DNA from: Lecanosticta acicola
Lineage: Eukaryota; Ascomycota; Dothideomycetes; Mycosphaerellales; Mycosphaerellaceae
Direction: 5' to 3'
Length of the DNA: 64,000 nt
Assembly (NCBI GenBank): GCA_963674455.1
Contig: CAVMBE010000015.1
Location: 124,001-188,000 of the forward strand
Shown here: one piece after another, positions 33,185 to 43,817 of the stretch
Layout: every line of letters begins with the position of its first letter
Numbering within the stretch: position 1 is the stretch's first letter
Translations under genes and position numbers: made by a program
The notes under the pieces: generated by a model
Told to the model about the DNA's origin: nothing
Seen by the model: only the letters and a program-made list of their open reading frames with translations
The model's database searches: none

Positions 33185-34408
33185 ATGGGTAAGCGCAAGG
33201 CACCTCACGTCTCGCTTGACGACATCATCAACCAGCCGTGGTGCTATTATTGCACCAAAGAGTGCACGGACCTCAAGACTCTACACGAGCACCAGAAGTC
33301 CAAGCACTTCGTCTGTCAGGTGGACTACTGCCCCCGCCGCCTTAACACGGCCGGCGGGCTAAGAGTCCACATGCAACAAGTGCACAAGAAGGAACTCACC
33401 GCTGTTCCGAACGCCATCCCAGGTCGCGAGGGCGTGACTCCCGAGATCTTCGGCATGGAAGGGGTTCCACAAAACCTGATCGATCAAAAGAAGGACTTGA
33501 TCGCACGCGAGTATCATCGCAAAGAGCAGCAACACCTCGCTCTCACCGGCAACCCACTGCCGGGCACTGCGCACCTGCAAAACCACGTGAGCAAGAAGCC
33601 GAAGACGGAGTCCAAGGAAGACATCAAGCGCCGCGTCCAAGAAGCGAAGGAAAAGAAGGCCGCTGAGAAAGCTGCGGCCGAGGCTGCTGCCACCAGTGCT
33701 GCTGCTGCCAACGCAGTCATCAACACTCCTACCCCGCCAGGCATGCAGGCTTTCGCCGCTCCACCAGGCTTCCAGCCATACGGTGTTGCCGGGTACCAGT
33801 CGCCGGGCTACTACCAAGCCTCTACAGGCTTCTCGTCCAGTCCGCCGCCAGCCATTGGCTACCCACCGCCTGCCATGCCAACGCCTCCTGGCCACTTCGC
33901 ATACCCGCGTCCCACCTACGGTGGTGCACCAATGACTGGTGAGCCCCGTAGTGACATCACTTTCGAACATCTGCTAACAACCTCCAAAGCCGAGAAGCCA
34001 ATCACCAAGGATCCGCGTATCGAGGAGATGATTGACCAACAGCAGGCGCTCGTCAAAGAGGCCGCTGCCAAGCCCGCCACTGCCACCGCCACGGCCATGC
34101 CGAATGCCACGCCTGCCATCGCTGCGAATGCCACCGCCACCGCCATGCCGAATGCCACGCCTGCCATCGCTGCGAATGCCACCGCAGCAGTCAATGCCAA
34201 ATCTAACACTCGGGCTCCAGCCAAGAAGTCGGAGAAGACGAACAAGGGCCAGCTTATGACTGACAACACGGTAAGCTGGGAAGAGAAGCGTGCCTGCAAT
34301 CCACGATACCGCCTCAAGCCAAAAGCCTCCACGGTGCAGACCCAAATGGCGACTCAAGGAGCCTCCGGGACCGTCGACACAGCCGACCAGCTTTATCACA
34401 CTGGTTAA
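33185..34408 (+). CDS. BuGZ/ZNF207-like zinc-finger protein
   Basis: Exons 33185-33938 and 33990-34408 (51-base intron, GTGAGC donor, CTGCTAAC branch) give 390 residues. Two zinc fingers at ~20-70 read WCYYCTKECTDLKTLHEHQ-x-KHF-x-C and CPRRLNTAGGLRVHMQQVHK. VPNAIPGREGVTPEIFGMEG follows directly, the hallmark of BuGZ (ZNF207), which in animals binds Bub3 and spindle microtubules and links to splicing factors. An alanine/lysine coiled-coil, a Pro/Tyr/Gly-rich low-complexity middle and an Ala/Thr repeat follow. The tail VSWEEKRACNPRYRLKP is a possible Bub3-binding GLEBS-like stretch (inference). The intron keeps the frame if retained. Confidence 0.88.
   Translation: MGKRKAPHVSLDDIINQPWCYYCTKECTDLKTLHEHQKSKHFVCQVDYCPRRLNTAGGLRVHMQQVHKKELTAVPNAIPGREGVTPEIFGMEGVPQNLIDQKKDLIAREYHRKEQQHLALTGNPLPGTAHLQNHVSKKPKTESKEDIKRRVQEAKEKKAAEKAAAEAAATSAAAANAVINTPTPPGMQAFAAPPGFQPYGVAGYQSPGYYQASTGFSSSPPPAIGYPPPAMPTPPGHFAYPRPTYGGAPMTGEPRSDITFEHLLTTSKAEKPITKDPRIEEMIDQQQALVKEAAAKPATATATAMPNATPAIAANATATAMPNATPAIAANATAAVNAKSNTRAPAKKSEKTNKGQLMTDNTVSWEEKRACNPRYRLKPKASTVQTQMATQGASGTVDTADQLYHTG
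34094..34185 (+). repeat. 48-bp in-frame tandem duplication in the BuGZ-like gene
   Basis: A 44-base block starting GCCATGCCGAATGCC recurs perfectly at 34094 and 34142, encoding two copies of AMPNATPAIAANAT. Perfect identity indicates a recent event or ongoing length change. Confidence 0.9.
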
Positions 34409-35283
34409 GCAGATCCTTTCTAATACTCCGGCTTTTAGGTGATCACTGGCGAGCCAGTCCGTCTACCCATTCGGGTCAAGGCCGAGGGTGGATCGCGGGG
34501 ACTTACCATCATTGCGCTTTAACCGACTCAGCTAAGTCACACACATCCGCTGAACTCACCCTTGTCGGATGAAGGATTTGGCTGACAGACGGTCTGCACG
34601 ATTTTTCGACACTGCTTTTGGCACTGGTTCCACGGCACGGTGGATGCTCGTTTTGGGAGGATGGCCGAGCGACAGTTAAGTCCACAGCTTTCTGCACACT
34701 TTGCTGACTTGGCGCAACGGCGTACGCAATGGCGTATGCATCGGCGCAAGGACAACATCATCGGGACTGCGTATGCACACACTGCTGCACTGAAACAGCG
34801 GAGTGACGCAAATTAGCTTAGCTCCGACCTAGTAAGTCGAATAAAGAGTGAGTGTTTTCATTACAATTGTATGACTATACCAAGTCTCTTGCGTACCGTG
34901 AGGAGATCGTCGACCATGACGCCGCTATGCCAACCGGCTGGGAATGTTGCGGTTTCTTTAGGGAGCGGCGATTTTGGCAATAACAAGCCACGCGCTGCCA
35001 CTCTCAAAGAGCAAGCAATCCCGCTGTTGGCACACTAGACGCTCAATATTGAGGCAAGTGCAGCTTCCCTCGGCGACAATGAACAAAGAGACCATGGTGA
35101 CGATGATCCTGTGTGGGCTGAGGGGCCTTACCCAGAGCAGCCCAGACTATGGTCGCCTTCCTTTGTCCGACTCGATAAAGAGTTGCCCGAAGAACCACGC
35201 CATAGCATCTCGCGTGGCTGCAGTGGCCAAGCTCCTGGCATCGTTGACTTGTGATACACAACTAAACGAGAAGCTGCGCGGCC
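34409..35283. other. Intergenic, 875 bp
   Basis: Contains a tRNA box-A-like stretch near 34515-34545 (minus strand) without a box B, and a small Cys-rich open frame on the minus strand. Neither is convincing. No gene supported. Confidence 0.45.
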
Positions 35284-37065
35284 ATGCCTCTGACAGAAGA
35301 AGATCGTCGAAAACTCTTCAGCGCATACCGAAGTCTCGATCCACCCGCGGTCTCCTCATCGCCCTTCCAGCGCGTCTCCATTGGGCCGCCCGAGTCCATC
35401 CTCAGCAACACCTCGAAAGCTTCGAACCATCCGCCTTGGGATCCTAATACTCGCACCCTCGAACCTTACCATAAAGTACAGATTGAATTCCCGCTTCTTA
35501 ATTTGCTGGGAGAGGAAGAAGAAGGTGTACTGTACCGAGCGGAGAATTCGAAGAAGCGCTACCAGCCTTTACCGCTCATTCTGGATGATAATGTGTACAT
35601 GAACTCCGGCCGAGACAAGGGGCCCGAGGCGAGTTTCTTCACCCTATACAAGGCCGCGCGCGGAGGGAGAGGCGTGGAAGAGGAAGTGTCGATGAGCGGA
35701 GTTCTGACTGCAGATGTTCGGGAATTGACAAATTATGTCGGAACCACGTACCTGATGCTCGTCATCTTCCAGACGCCACGGCGGGGAGGATTGCAAGTCC
35801 GCATCCGCCTCGCGACGGTTTTCCGTGGCGACAAGAATGGGGGGAGGGAGACGAAGGAATTCCGCGATTACGAGATGTCCCTGGATGAGTTCTTGTCCCT
35901 GCGGAATGGGGAGAGATGGTATCTGGACTGTCTGCATCTGATTGCTATGAAGAGTGACCGCGCCACACGACACGTGCAGTTGAAATTATACCCCAACGCG
36001 GTGCAGGGAGTCCAGGGGGCGTTGGAGCTGTACAAGAGTTTCCGGGCCAGTTTCCGGGCGCCGAGATGTCCTGATTTCGGGTTCTATCTGAAGGGACTGG
36101 TGCGAGAAGTTAAAAAGAAGAACAAGACCAAGGCGCGTTGTGGAATCTGTGAGAAGGCGTTTGGTGGGCAGGAAGAGCATGGAAGTCCTGTCTCGATGGG
36201 ATGTTGCGGGAAGGTTGTTGCCATGCAATGTCTTGCGGGATGGTGTGAGGAGATGGCCGCGAGGAGTGTGCTGCCGCCTTTCTATCCGACTACATGTCCG
36301 ATCTGTAAGACTGAACTCTTCACGGATGAGAGGACTTTGGAGCATTTGAAATTTGGCGTCGTGGCGGATACGTATTTCGTCGACGGGAGGTATTCGCAGT
36401 GGGAGAATTTCGAACGCAGCTGTGCGGATTTGGATCTTGGGGCAGCGGAGCGGGAAGAGAGAGGGGGGAGGGTACGAGTGGATGCGGATCTGATTGCGGA
36501 TGTCTGGGTCAGGATGGTGGAGTATGGCGCTATGGAGGGAGATGGAGGAGGAGGCAGAGGAGGAGAGTTGGAGCATCTGAGGATGGACCAATGTCCGGAA
36601 TTTGAAATTTGGCATGATGAATTCATGAAGCACATTTACAGGCTGGATGGACATGAGGCCCGCAGTCTGTCGCACTTGTACAATTTTTTGGAAAGCAAGA
36701 TCTTCCTGGAATTTCGACGGCGGTTTCGACAAGCTGGACTGGATCGGTATCTGCCTCCTGGAGCGCAGGGGAGTTGGGTGGGCAAGCAATTAACGCAGGA
36801 TTTTTTGTTCCGGGATGGATTTCGGGAGTTTACCGGGGGAATGCTGAATCGGACGTTGAGGTTCTTGGAATTGAGGGCTTGTGATGGGTGTGAGAGGGGA
36901 GCGGCGTTCCATTGGCATGGTGGGAGGGAGTACTACGATCCCCGGCAATTTGGCGGGCGCGGTGAAGACCGGGAGAGGGAGAGGGGGAGGAGGAGGAGGA
37001 GGAGGCGATGGCAGGAGAGTCGCGAGGGGCGGTCGTATCTGAGGGATTTCTTGGAGGCGATGTGA
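35284..37065 (+). CDS. RING-like zinc-finger protein, function unknown
   Basis: Single exon, 593 residues. A beta-rich N-terminal part (to ~270) has conserved-looking NYVGTTYLMLVIFQTP and ERWYLDCLHLIAMKSD segments. A RING-like finger lies at ~284-345: CGIC, then GCC, a later C, GWC and a closing CPIC (nt ~36,139-36,309). This spacing is compatible with a cross-brace ubiquitin-ligase finger, but the order of ligands is not canonical. A helical C-terminal half and a very arginine-rich tail (RRRRRRR near residue 573) follow, possibly for nucleic-acid or nuclear targeting. I do not recognise the family. E3 activity is inference from the finger. Confidence 0.8.
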   Translation: MPLTEEDRRKLFSAYRSLDPPAVSSSPFQRVSIGPPESILSNTSKASNHPPWDPNTRTLEPYHKVQIEFPLLNLLGEEEEGVLYRAENSKKRYQPLPLILDDNVYMNSGRDKGPEASFFTLYKAARGGRGVEEEVSMSGVLTADVRELTNYVGTTYLMLVIFQTPRRGGLQVRIRLATVFRGDKNGGRETKEFRDYEMSLDEFLSLRNGERWYLDCLHLIAMKSDRATRHVQLKLYPNAVQGVQGALELYKSFRASFRAPRCPDFGFYLKGLVREVKKKNKTKARCGICEKAFGGQEEHGSPVSMGCCGKVVAMQCLAGWCEEMAARSVLPPFYPTTCPICKTELFTDERTLEHLKFGVVADTYFVDGRYSQWENFERSCADLDLGAAEREERGGRVRVDADLIADVWVRMVEYGAMEGDGGGGRGGELEHLRMDQCPEFEIWHDEFMKHIYRLDGHEARSLSHLYNFLESKIFLEFRRRFRQAGLDRYLPPGAQGSWVGKQLTQDFLFRDGFREFTGGMLNRTLRFLELRACDGCERGAAFHWHGGREYYDPRQFGGRGEDRERERGRRRRRRRWQESREGRSYLRDFLEAM

Positions 37066-38066
37066 TCTTGCAGCGAGAATTCGTCATATTCGTAGTACAA
37101 CTACCGCCAATATACCTACCTTACCACCTCTGTCGGCGCCCCCGATCCAGAAACACATACCCAAAGCACTTCTACTCAATCTGAAGTTACCGTGATCTCC
37201 GCATCACGTGGAGAAGAATCAATCACATGCAAACGTTCAGGTCGCGGCATAATGAAGTCCACGGAACGCATAGCCAATCTTGCCTGTTCATTCATTCACT
37301 TTGCCACGACGATTCTCCGGATGGCGATGACGCTGACGCTGACGCAGGCTATAGGCTCGGCTGGCATATGATGGATGGATGGATGGACAGGCAGGCTCGC
37401 GGAGAGGTTGTTGGAATTGCTTGCGTTGAAAGTTGGAGTTGGAGTTGGAGTTGAAGAGTACAACATCTCGCGAGATCGTAAGAACTGCTAGAGCTAGATA
37501 GAAATGGACAGACACTTTTTCCCCGAACGCTTGCTTGCTTGCAAAGCCTTCGAAGCAGGTGGAGCAGCCCATTTCCGGAGAAGGACGAGTGTTGCAGCGG
37601 ACACAGAGAGGTCGATAGAGTATTGCTGGCTTTCTCCGCGATACTAGCAAAGAGCGCGATATTTCTTACGAACCGCGTTCTTGCTCTCAAGTCTCGTTCG
37701 TTGTGCACCATATATAAAGATCTGGTAAGGGGAATCCGTTCAAACAAGAATGTTCATGAACTATGAAACACTACTTCACCACGCCCCGAACTGTCTGGGC
37801 CCACTAAATTGCCTTCTACTAGTCATCCCATCATGATATTGGTTAAATGCCGAGGAAACCACGCTCGAAAATGCCGAAGGAACGCCTCGCTATTAGAAAG
37901 AAAGAAAAAAACAGATTCAAATCCTTCTCCCGCTCATCATCTCATAAGCGCCCCCATAGGTATCCGCCTGATATTTACAGCCCCTCGCGGCGCTCTCCTG
38001 GGGTATCATTTTAAAGGAATGAAAATCGTCCTGCCCTGACAGACATGCATCGAAGATTGGTCGAAT
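37066..38066. other. Intergenic between convergent genes, 1.0 kb
   Basis: Shared 3' space of the RING-like (plus) and PA-TM-RING (minus) genes. It contains GGAT (37370-37386) and GTTGGA (37430-37452) short repeats. No gene supported. Confidence 0.5.
37430..37452. repeat. GTTGGA hexamer microsatellite
   Basis: About four GTTGGA units. Confidence 0.75.
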
Positions 38067-39982
38067 TTACCGCCTGAAGCCGGGAAAAAGACCGCGTACA
38101 GCCTTCCGCCAGGCTGGAGAGCGTCGCATTTCGTCCTCTTCAGGAGGTTCGACCGGAGCCCGATCCCCGAGCATGTCAACTGCTCGCTGTCGCGCCCACT
38201 CTCTTCGTCCCGGAGTCGAGGGAGGTTGAACAGCAGGCTGTGTTCGAGCGGCCTGTATACTCGATGAAGCAGTCGAATTCGATCGCCCTAATGGAGTCAC
38301 CGTCGAGCCAGCCGGCGCTGAGTCAGGTCCTAGCTGTGACATCTGCTGACTGCTCCGCAACGGCGCGCTGCTGATTCTTCTCGAAGAACGGAGTTGGGAG
38401 AATCCAGACATGGTTCGCATTCGAAACCTCCCACCCAGACTCATCGGTCTGTTTCGGCCGCCAAGGTCCGAAACTTCCGCAGTGTCAGGATCCACGGCGA
38501 CACGCTCTCGTATCTGTCTGACCATGCGCTCACGTCGAACCATGGCGTTGGTGATGACCTTGGGGCAGTATCCCTTGGGGAGAGCAGCCTTCTTACACAT
38601 GGGACACAGACTGCTGCTGTCTCGCAAAAATACATCCACACACTCGGGGTGGAAGATATGGTGGCAAGGAAGCTCTCTCACGGTTGTACCCTCGCCTTCG
38701 GCAGTCGCAGGTACGAAGTCATCCAGGCAGATGGCGCAAGTGGGCTGTGATAAGGGCGTTGGATGGTAGCTATGTGACCTCAGAAGAGTTGGGGTAGGCC
38801 GACATGGAGTGGCGTCAGGTTTTGCAGCGTCCTCCTCCAGCTTCTCATCGATCGTCGGTACCTCGCTCTTCGTTGCGTCCGTGGCGGCTTTCGAGACAGG
38901 CTGACCGGTTCCGTATGTGTAAAGTGGCATGCAATCCAGCAGTTCTTGCGGCACGGTTAGACGTTTTATGCCAAGCGCTTCCAGATCGACTTCGCCGCTC
39001 GCGACCCGCCTCCGCAGCGCTTGTCGACGGCGACGTTGCAGCCAGTGCATTGAAAGCGAGGTGAGACCGATGATAGCCAGGAGAATGCCAAGAACGACAA
39101 GCAGGAATACCCACAGCGAGGGCAGGCTTGAGCTACCCGAACCTGTGGACATTAGCCGATTGCAAATATGGAAAGAAAGCAAGAGGACTCACCTGTATCA
39201 ATGTCGACAAAAAGCCTGACGTAGTCTCGCGAGTCGCCGAATATCTCCGTCAAAGCATGGCCGTGAGGCACGTCTGTCATGTTGCCACTGTACAGCGAAC
39301 TATTCCCCATGAGCCATGCACCGTCTTGTCCGGGCAGAGCGTAGACCGGCCAGCCATTCTCTTGTTTCCACTTGCCACCATCGCCGGTGTCCCACATGGG
39401 GTCGCCAGGTTCGGGAGGCGCATTGGTGCCGCTATCCGGTATGTAGAACAAGAAGCCGCGGGTAGGATATTGCCGTGCCGATGTCATGAAGCTCAGAGAA
39501 CAAGTCGAATTTAGCCATGGCGCAAGTGCGATGAGATCGTAGTCTGTGGCGGGTAGATTGGATCGTCTGGTGGCATTCTGTGGGATGTATGGCGCACTCG
39601 CGTTGAGACATGGGTCGTCGGAATCGAGGTTGGGTACGTAGAGGAGGCCTGTGACATCGTTGCCACTTTGGGCGCCGGTGGTGGAGAGGGTGCGGATGTC
39701 GAAGTTGGTCAGAAAGTTGTAGCCGAGCGAGCTGTTGGTGATGCGATGGCCCTCATTGGTGCTGTAGCCTTGGGCCCATTCGGGATTGGGGATCTGGAGG
39801 GTGATGACCTGAACCGATTGAGCGCCTGGGAGTATAGCGTCAGAAGAGTTAGTGGTAGCAGTGGCGTTGGCGTTGGCGTTGGCGTTGGCATTGGCCGGGT
39901 GATGGTGGTGGATAGGCATAGGCGCTCGCGGCGCCATGGGCTGGACGGGGTTTGTGGATGGATCGGAGGGAAACATACTCAT
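38067..39982 (-). CDS. PA-TM-RING type membrane ubiquitin ligase
   Basis: Exons 39982-39193 and 39142-38067 (50-base intron, CGGCTAATG branch) give 621 residues from the first in-frame ATG. Exon 1 is a lumenal protease-associated-like domain with many Asn-x-Ser/Thr sites, a His/Asn-rich start (IHHHHP and an Asn-Ala repeat) and DYDLIALAPW. Exon 2 begins with a membrane helix (SLWVFLLVVLGILLAIIGLTSL), a basic stop-transfer patch, and a RING-H2 finger: CAICLDDF, HHIFHPECVDVFL, CPMCKKA. A Ser-rich tail follows. It is probably an endosome/vacuole/Golgi E3 ligase. A clear signal peptide (RRPLSLLAAASVLLQLRA) lies in frame just upstream of the first ATG, so the true start is probably a non-ATG codon such as TTG at 40027, or an unseen upstream exon. 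Confidence 0.87.
39861..39897 (-). repeat. Asn-Ala hexanucleotide repeat inside the PA-TM-RING gene
   Basis: GGCGTT units on the plus strand encode an alternating Asn-Ala run in the lumenal domain. Confidence 0.85.
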
Positions 39983-40908
39983 GGCGCGGAGTTGAAGCAA
40001 GACGGAGGCGGCCGCAAGCAGAGACAATGGGCGACGGTGAAGAATGCGATGCGATGTGACGCCCTCGGAACTCTTTGAGGCTCAACTCGACGGTGCAGCG
40101 GATAAAGCCGGGCGCATGCTGGCCTCGGACGGGACGGTGGGGGATACGGGGCTTCCAAGATGCGATGCGATGCGATGCGATGCGATGCGATGCGATGAGG
40201 ATAGCAAGAGCGTATGAGGAGAAACAAGAGCCGATGGGGAGAGTGTCGGATGAGAAGAGGGGAAGTGTATGGAAAGAAAGTGAGGTGTTCGTCAGCAGCA
40301 GGAATGGCTGGACTGCGCGATCGACGCTCCGCCAGACGCCAGACGCCAGTGCAGACTAGTCACTTTCGGCCGTGTGCTGTCTCCATCGCGCTGACGACGC
40401 TCTCATCATCTGGAGTCTGCGTCGAGATGCGTCGAAAATGCGTGCGCGCGGGGAAACAACATGAAGTGTACATGTATCTTTCTCTTAGACGTGACGTGCA
40501 TACTGCTCATCGTCTTGGATCGTCCGTCCAGGGACCGGGTGTAACTGGGCTTAATCAATGCAATCGCATGTCCAAGCGCCGTTGTGGTGCTCCTTCCCCA
40601 GAGACAGACCACAGACGATCCACCGGCATCGAGCCCGCGCCCGCGCCCGAGCTTGACGCTTGACGCTCTTGGCTGTGATGCTTGTCTGTCATCCCTGCGC
40701 GCCGCCAACCTACCTGTCAACTAACTGTGTCACTGTGTCACCACACACCTAGCGCTGCTATAACGAGAACTGCTTGGATTGGATAACGAGCCTGGAGACA
40801 TAACTGACGGCCTGCCCTGCACCACTCCCGAGCAATGCCCTCCTAGTCCGTCCGTTTCCTTCCCAAACACGCTGTTCCTGAGACAGAGATCCGGGATATC
40901 CCATCACC
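39983..40908. promoter_or_regulatory. Divergent upstream region, PA-TM-RING / ADA3
   Basis: 926 bp between divergent starts. It holds the in-frame signal-peptide-like stretch (39983-40080), a GATGC pentamer array and, nearer ADA3, C-rich leader sequence. Confidence 0.5.
40159..40197. repeat. GATGC pentamer microsatellite
   Basis: About 7.5 perfect units; two further units occur at 40043-40055. Confidence 0.9.
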
Positions 40909-43129
40909 ATGCCCTCCACCGCCTCCAAGAAGGGCCAGTCCGCCAGACCCTCCTCCAAGACCGACCGCCGCTCCACCTCCCGCCACTCCACTCCCGTCTC
41001 CGCCCTCACCGAGACCTCCCCGCCCACCCCAGTCAACAGCACGCCTTCCGGGCCCTCGCAGACCATGGCCAAGGAGACCCCATACCTGCACACTTCTACC
41101 GCCGCCTTGATCTCCTCGGATCCGAGCATAGAGGCTCTGATAGACAAGAGCAATGCCTCTGCCGCGAAAGCAGGCGACCCGCCTTCAGCACGCGACTTGG
41201 CTGCTTTGGTGGAGAAGATCTCGAATTCCGTAAACAAGTTCATGAGCAAGCGCAGCGAGATCTGTGACAGAAGTATGCGTCAACTGGTCCAGAAGCGAAA
41301 GGATCGCGCGCACGAGGAGAGGGAGCTGGAGGCTGCGAGAGCGGAAGCTGAGCGAGCAAAGATCAAGCGGGAGGAAGACGAGAAGCGGAAAGAGAAGAAG
41401 AGTGCTAGCAAGAAGCGAAATCACGATGACATGGATATCGATGAAGACGAGGAGCACCAAGAGCGGAAGGAAAAGAGGGAGAGCTTGCCCCATGTCGGCG
41501 CGCACGGCCTGGCCAGGCAGGACGGCGTAGGTGTGCACCAAGGTGAGTTTCCGGCTACTCCCCCTGTTCCCTCCAGTTGCGACCAGATGCGCATGTCGAA
41601 AAGCGCAGGATACCTTCCAAGTCGGCCATGTGAGAATATGACTTCACGTGCCAGCAGGCGCCAGCTACTTCTGGGCCAGCTTGTCCTCACGCGAGCCCGC
41701 AAACTCACCTCGCACTGTGCAATCACTCCACGATGGTCGCACTCAGTCGCACTAATGCACCGATTCTCACGCAGGCGCGCCACCTCCTCCATCACCCCCA
41801 ATCCAACCCGGAACTGCTGTTCCCGACCTCATGGATGCCGAGTCTGGTTCAGAATCCGGCGAGCCGCGCGCCGATGCTCCTGCGACTGCGCCGCTGTACG
41901 AGAGAATATTCGGAAAAGACCCGACGCAAGGTGACGACCCGATAATATACGACATACGTGAGCTTCGCGATGACATGACCGACGAGGAGAAGCGGCAATT
42001 ACTACAAGTGAAGGAATGGCCTAGAAGTGACCTGCGCGACTTGACCGCCGGAGATCCCCCGGATAAAGACTTCAGCAATGCCAAACCTGCGAATCAAGTC
42101 AATTTCAGCACGTTCCAGACTTATGTTGATCCGTACATCCGACCATACACGGAAGAGGACGTGGCATTTCTCAAGGAACGTGGAGATCGCGTGACACCAT
42201 ACATCATCCCGCAGCGTGGTACGAAGGGTTACAAGGAGGTCTGGGCAGCTGAGGATGGCATGACTGGGCTAGAGCCTCCGCAAAAGCACGTGAACAATCC
42301 AAACGAGGCGAGGGGTAGCATGGAAGACATGGAGGATGACATTGCAGATCAGGATACTGTCAGCATGGGCCCGGTGATGAGTCGTCTACTCTCCGTGATG
42401 CGACCACAGCCCAACGGAGCGAGGAAAGAGAACGGCGAAGACGCCAGTGGAGATACGTCCATGGTCAATGGCGATGATGATGCGGAAGCCCCACCCGCCA
42501 CTGGTGCTGAGGATTCCGCACCAGCGACACGCCTACCGCCTGATGCTCCGAGGCCGCCGAACTTGCCGCAATTGGACTATGAGACTTTCGAACAGCGAGC
42601 TCTACAAGAACTGCGCTACATTGGAATCTTGAGCCCCAATGAAGTTCCCAATTACGATGCGCACGACGATGACGAGGTCGCTATGCGCCTTCGCACTTTA
42701 CAGCACGCGCTTCAAGAAAAGAGCCGGAAAAACAACGCCCGCAAGGCGCGCGTACTCGAACTAACAGAAGAGCAAATGGCGATGCAGGAATACTCCAACA
42801 TCGCGGACGATCTGGACAACCAAGTCAACGCAGCGTACCTTAAGCGGAATCGCTCACTTGCGAAACCAAACCAGAAGAAAGGAGGCTCTCAAGCTCGACC
42901 AGGCCAGAAGGGCGTCGCATCGGGCGTCGTTGGCGGTAGAGGCGTCAGCGATGGCGTACGAGCTCTCATGCAAAAACGCAGGGATTGGAACGAGATGGTT
43001 GGTCCAGTGGTCGGCTTTGGAAGGCCCAGAATTCCTGGCGAGGACGAGACGATTTTCCATCCGGATGTTATGAAGAACTTCGAGAAAGCGGAGCGCGAGG
43101 CAGAGCTGGGGGAGAATGAGGCGGAATAG
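40909..43129 (+). CDS. ADA3: SAGA/ADA complex subunit ADA3 (NGG1)
   Basis: Transcriptional adaptor linking Gcn5 acetyltransferase to the SAGA and ADA complexes in the nucleus. Exons 40909-41542 and 41775-43129 (232-base intron, long for this window, branch GCACTAATG) give 662 residues. The N-terminal part is Ser/Thr/Pro-rich with a charged coiled coil and KKR-type nuclear signals. After the intron come conserved VTPYIIPQRGTKGYKEVW and the ADA3 C-terminal domain: LDYETFEQRALQELRYIGIL, DDEVAMRLRTLQHALQEKSR and a helix ending AAYLKRNRSLAKP. The final HPDVMKNFEKAE is also typical. Confidence 0.93.
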
Positions 43130-43817
43130 GACTCCGACGACGCGAAGCAGGACCCTGGCCCCGCTATGTGAGAAGAGCTTCGATCTTGAGTCAGAGAGTA
43201 GTTTTGAAGGGCAGATTCTCTGTCCGAAGAGCATGCAGACACGGCCCCGTAGCCGCCACCGCTACAAATGGATGGACCGCAGGCCGCTACGTCGCTGTTG
43301 ATTCAGCTCTCTCAGATCACTAGATGCGTAGCACGCGGGCATGATGAGTGCATGTGTAACTACTGTCGTTGGTCAAGGGCTTGTTGCTCGGGATAACTTC
43401 TCAACATCGACACACTGATATGAACATGATGCAGCTCGTTTGCGCGAAGGAATGACGGCATCGCTAACGGTTTGGCGAGCTTGTCACAGTCTAGACTATC
43501 GTGTATGAAAATAAAAAGATCAAACATCTTACTGCTACATCTCGAGAGGTGCCGAAAGGTACATCTAGGGAAAGCAATCGAGGGATGATATCTGAATAGC
43601 GTTTGGATCTTAGCGTGCCGTCCCGAGCCACTAAGTGACAAGGGTTATTAGCAGCAACAAGGTATGTGACCATATCAACCTTGCTTTTCCATGTGACCGC
43701 ATACTCCTTCTAGACGGTACTTCACGACTTGCATTACAGGAGTGGTCATAGACTCTGCACTTTCCCCTCGCCTCTACACTTCAGCATGCAACGCGGCAGA
43801 AGATAACACCTGCGGCC
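43130..43817. other. Intergenic, 688 bp
   Basis: 3' region of ADA3 and promoter of RAV1, both plus. No gene supported. Confidence 0.5.

Noticed and set aside
34501..34550. tRNA-like stretch on the minus strand (box A TTAGCTGAGTCGG)
   Set aside because: No box B, no anticodon stem and no complementary acceptor ends could be found.
34537..34782. Small Cys-rich minus-strand frame with regularly spaced cysteines
   Set aside because: Opens at GTG; from the first ATG it is ~74 residues with no signal peptide, so a secreted effector is not supported.
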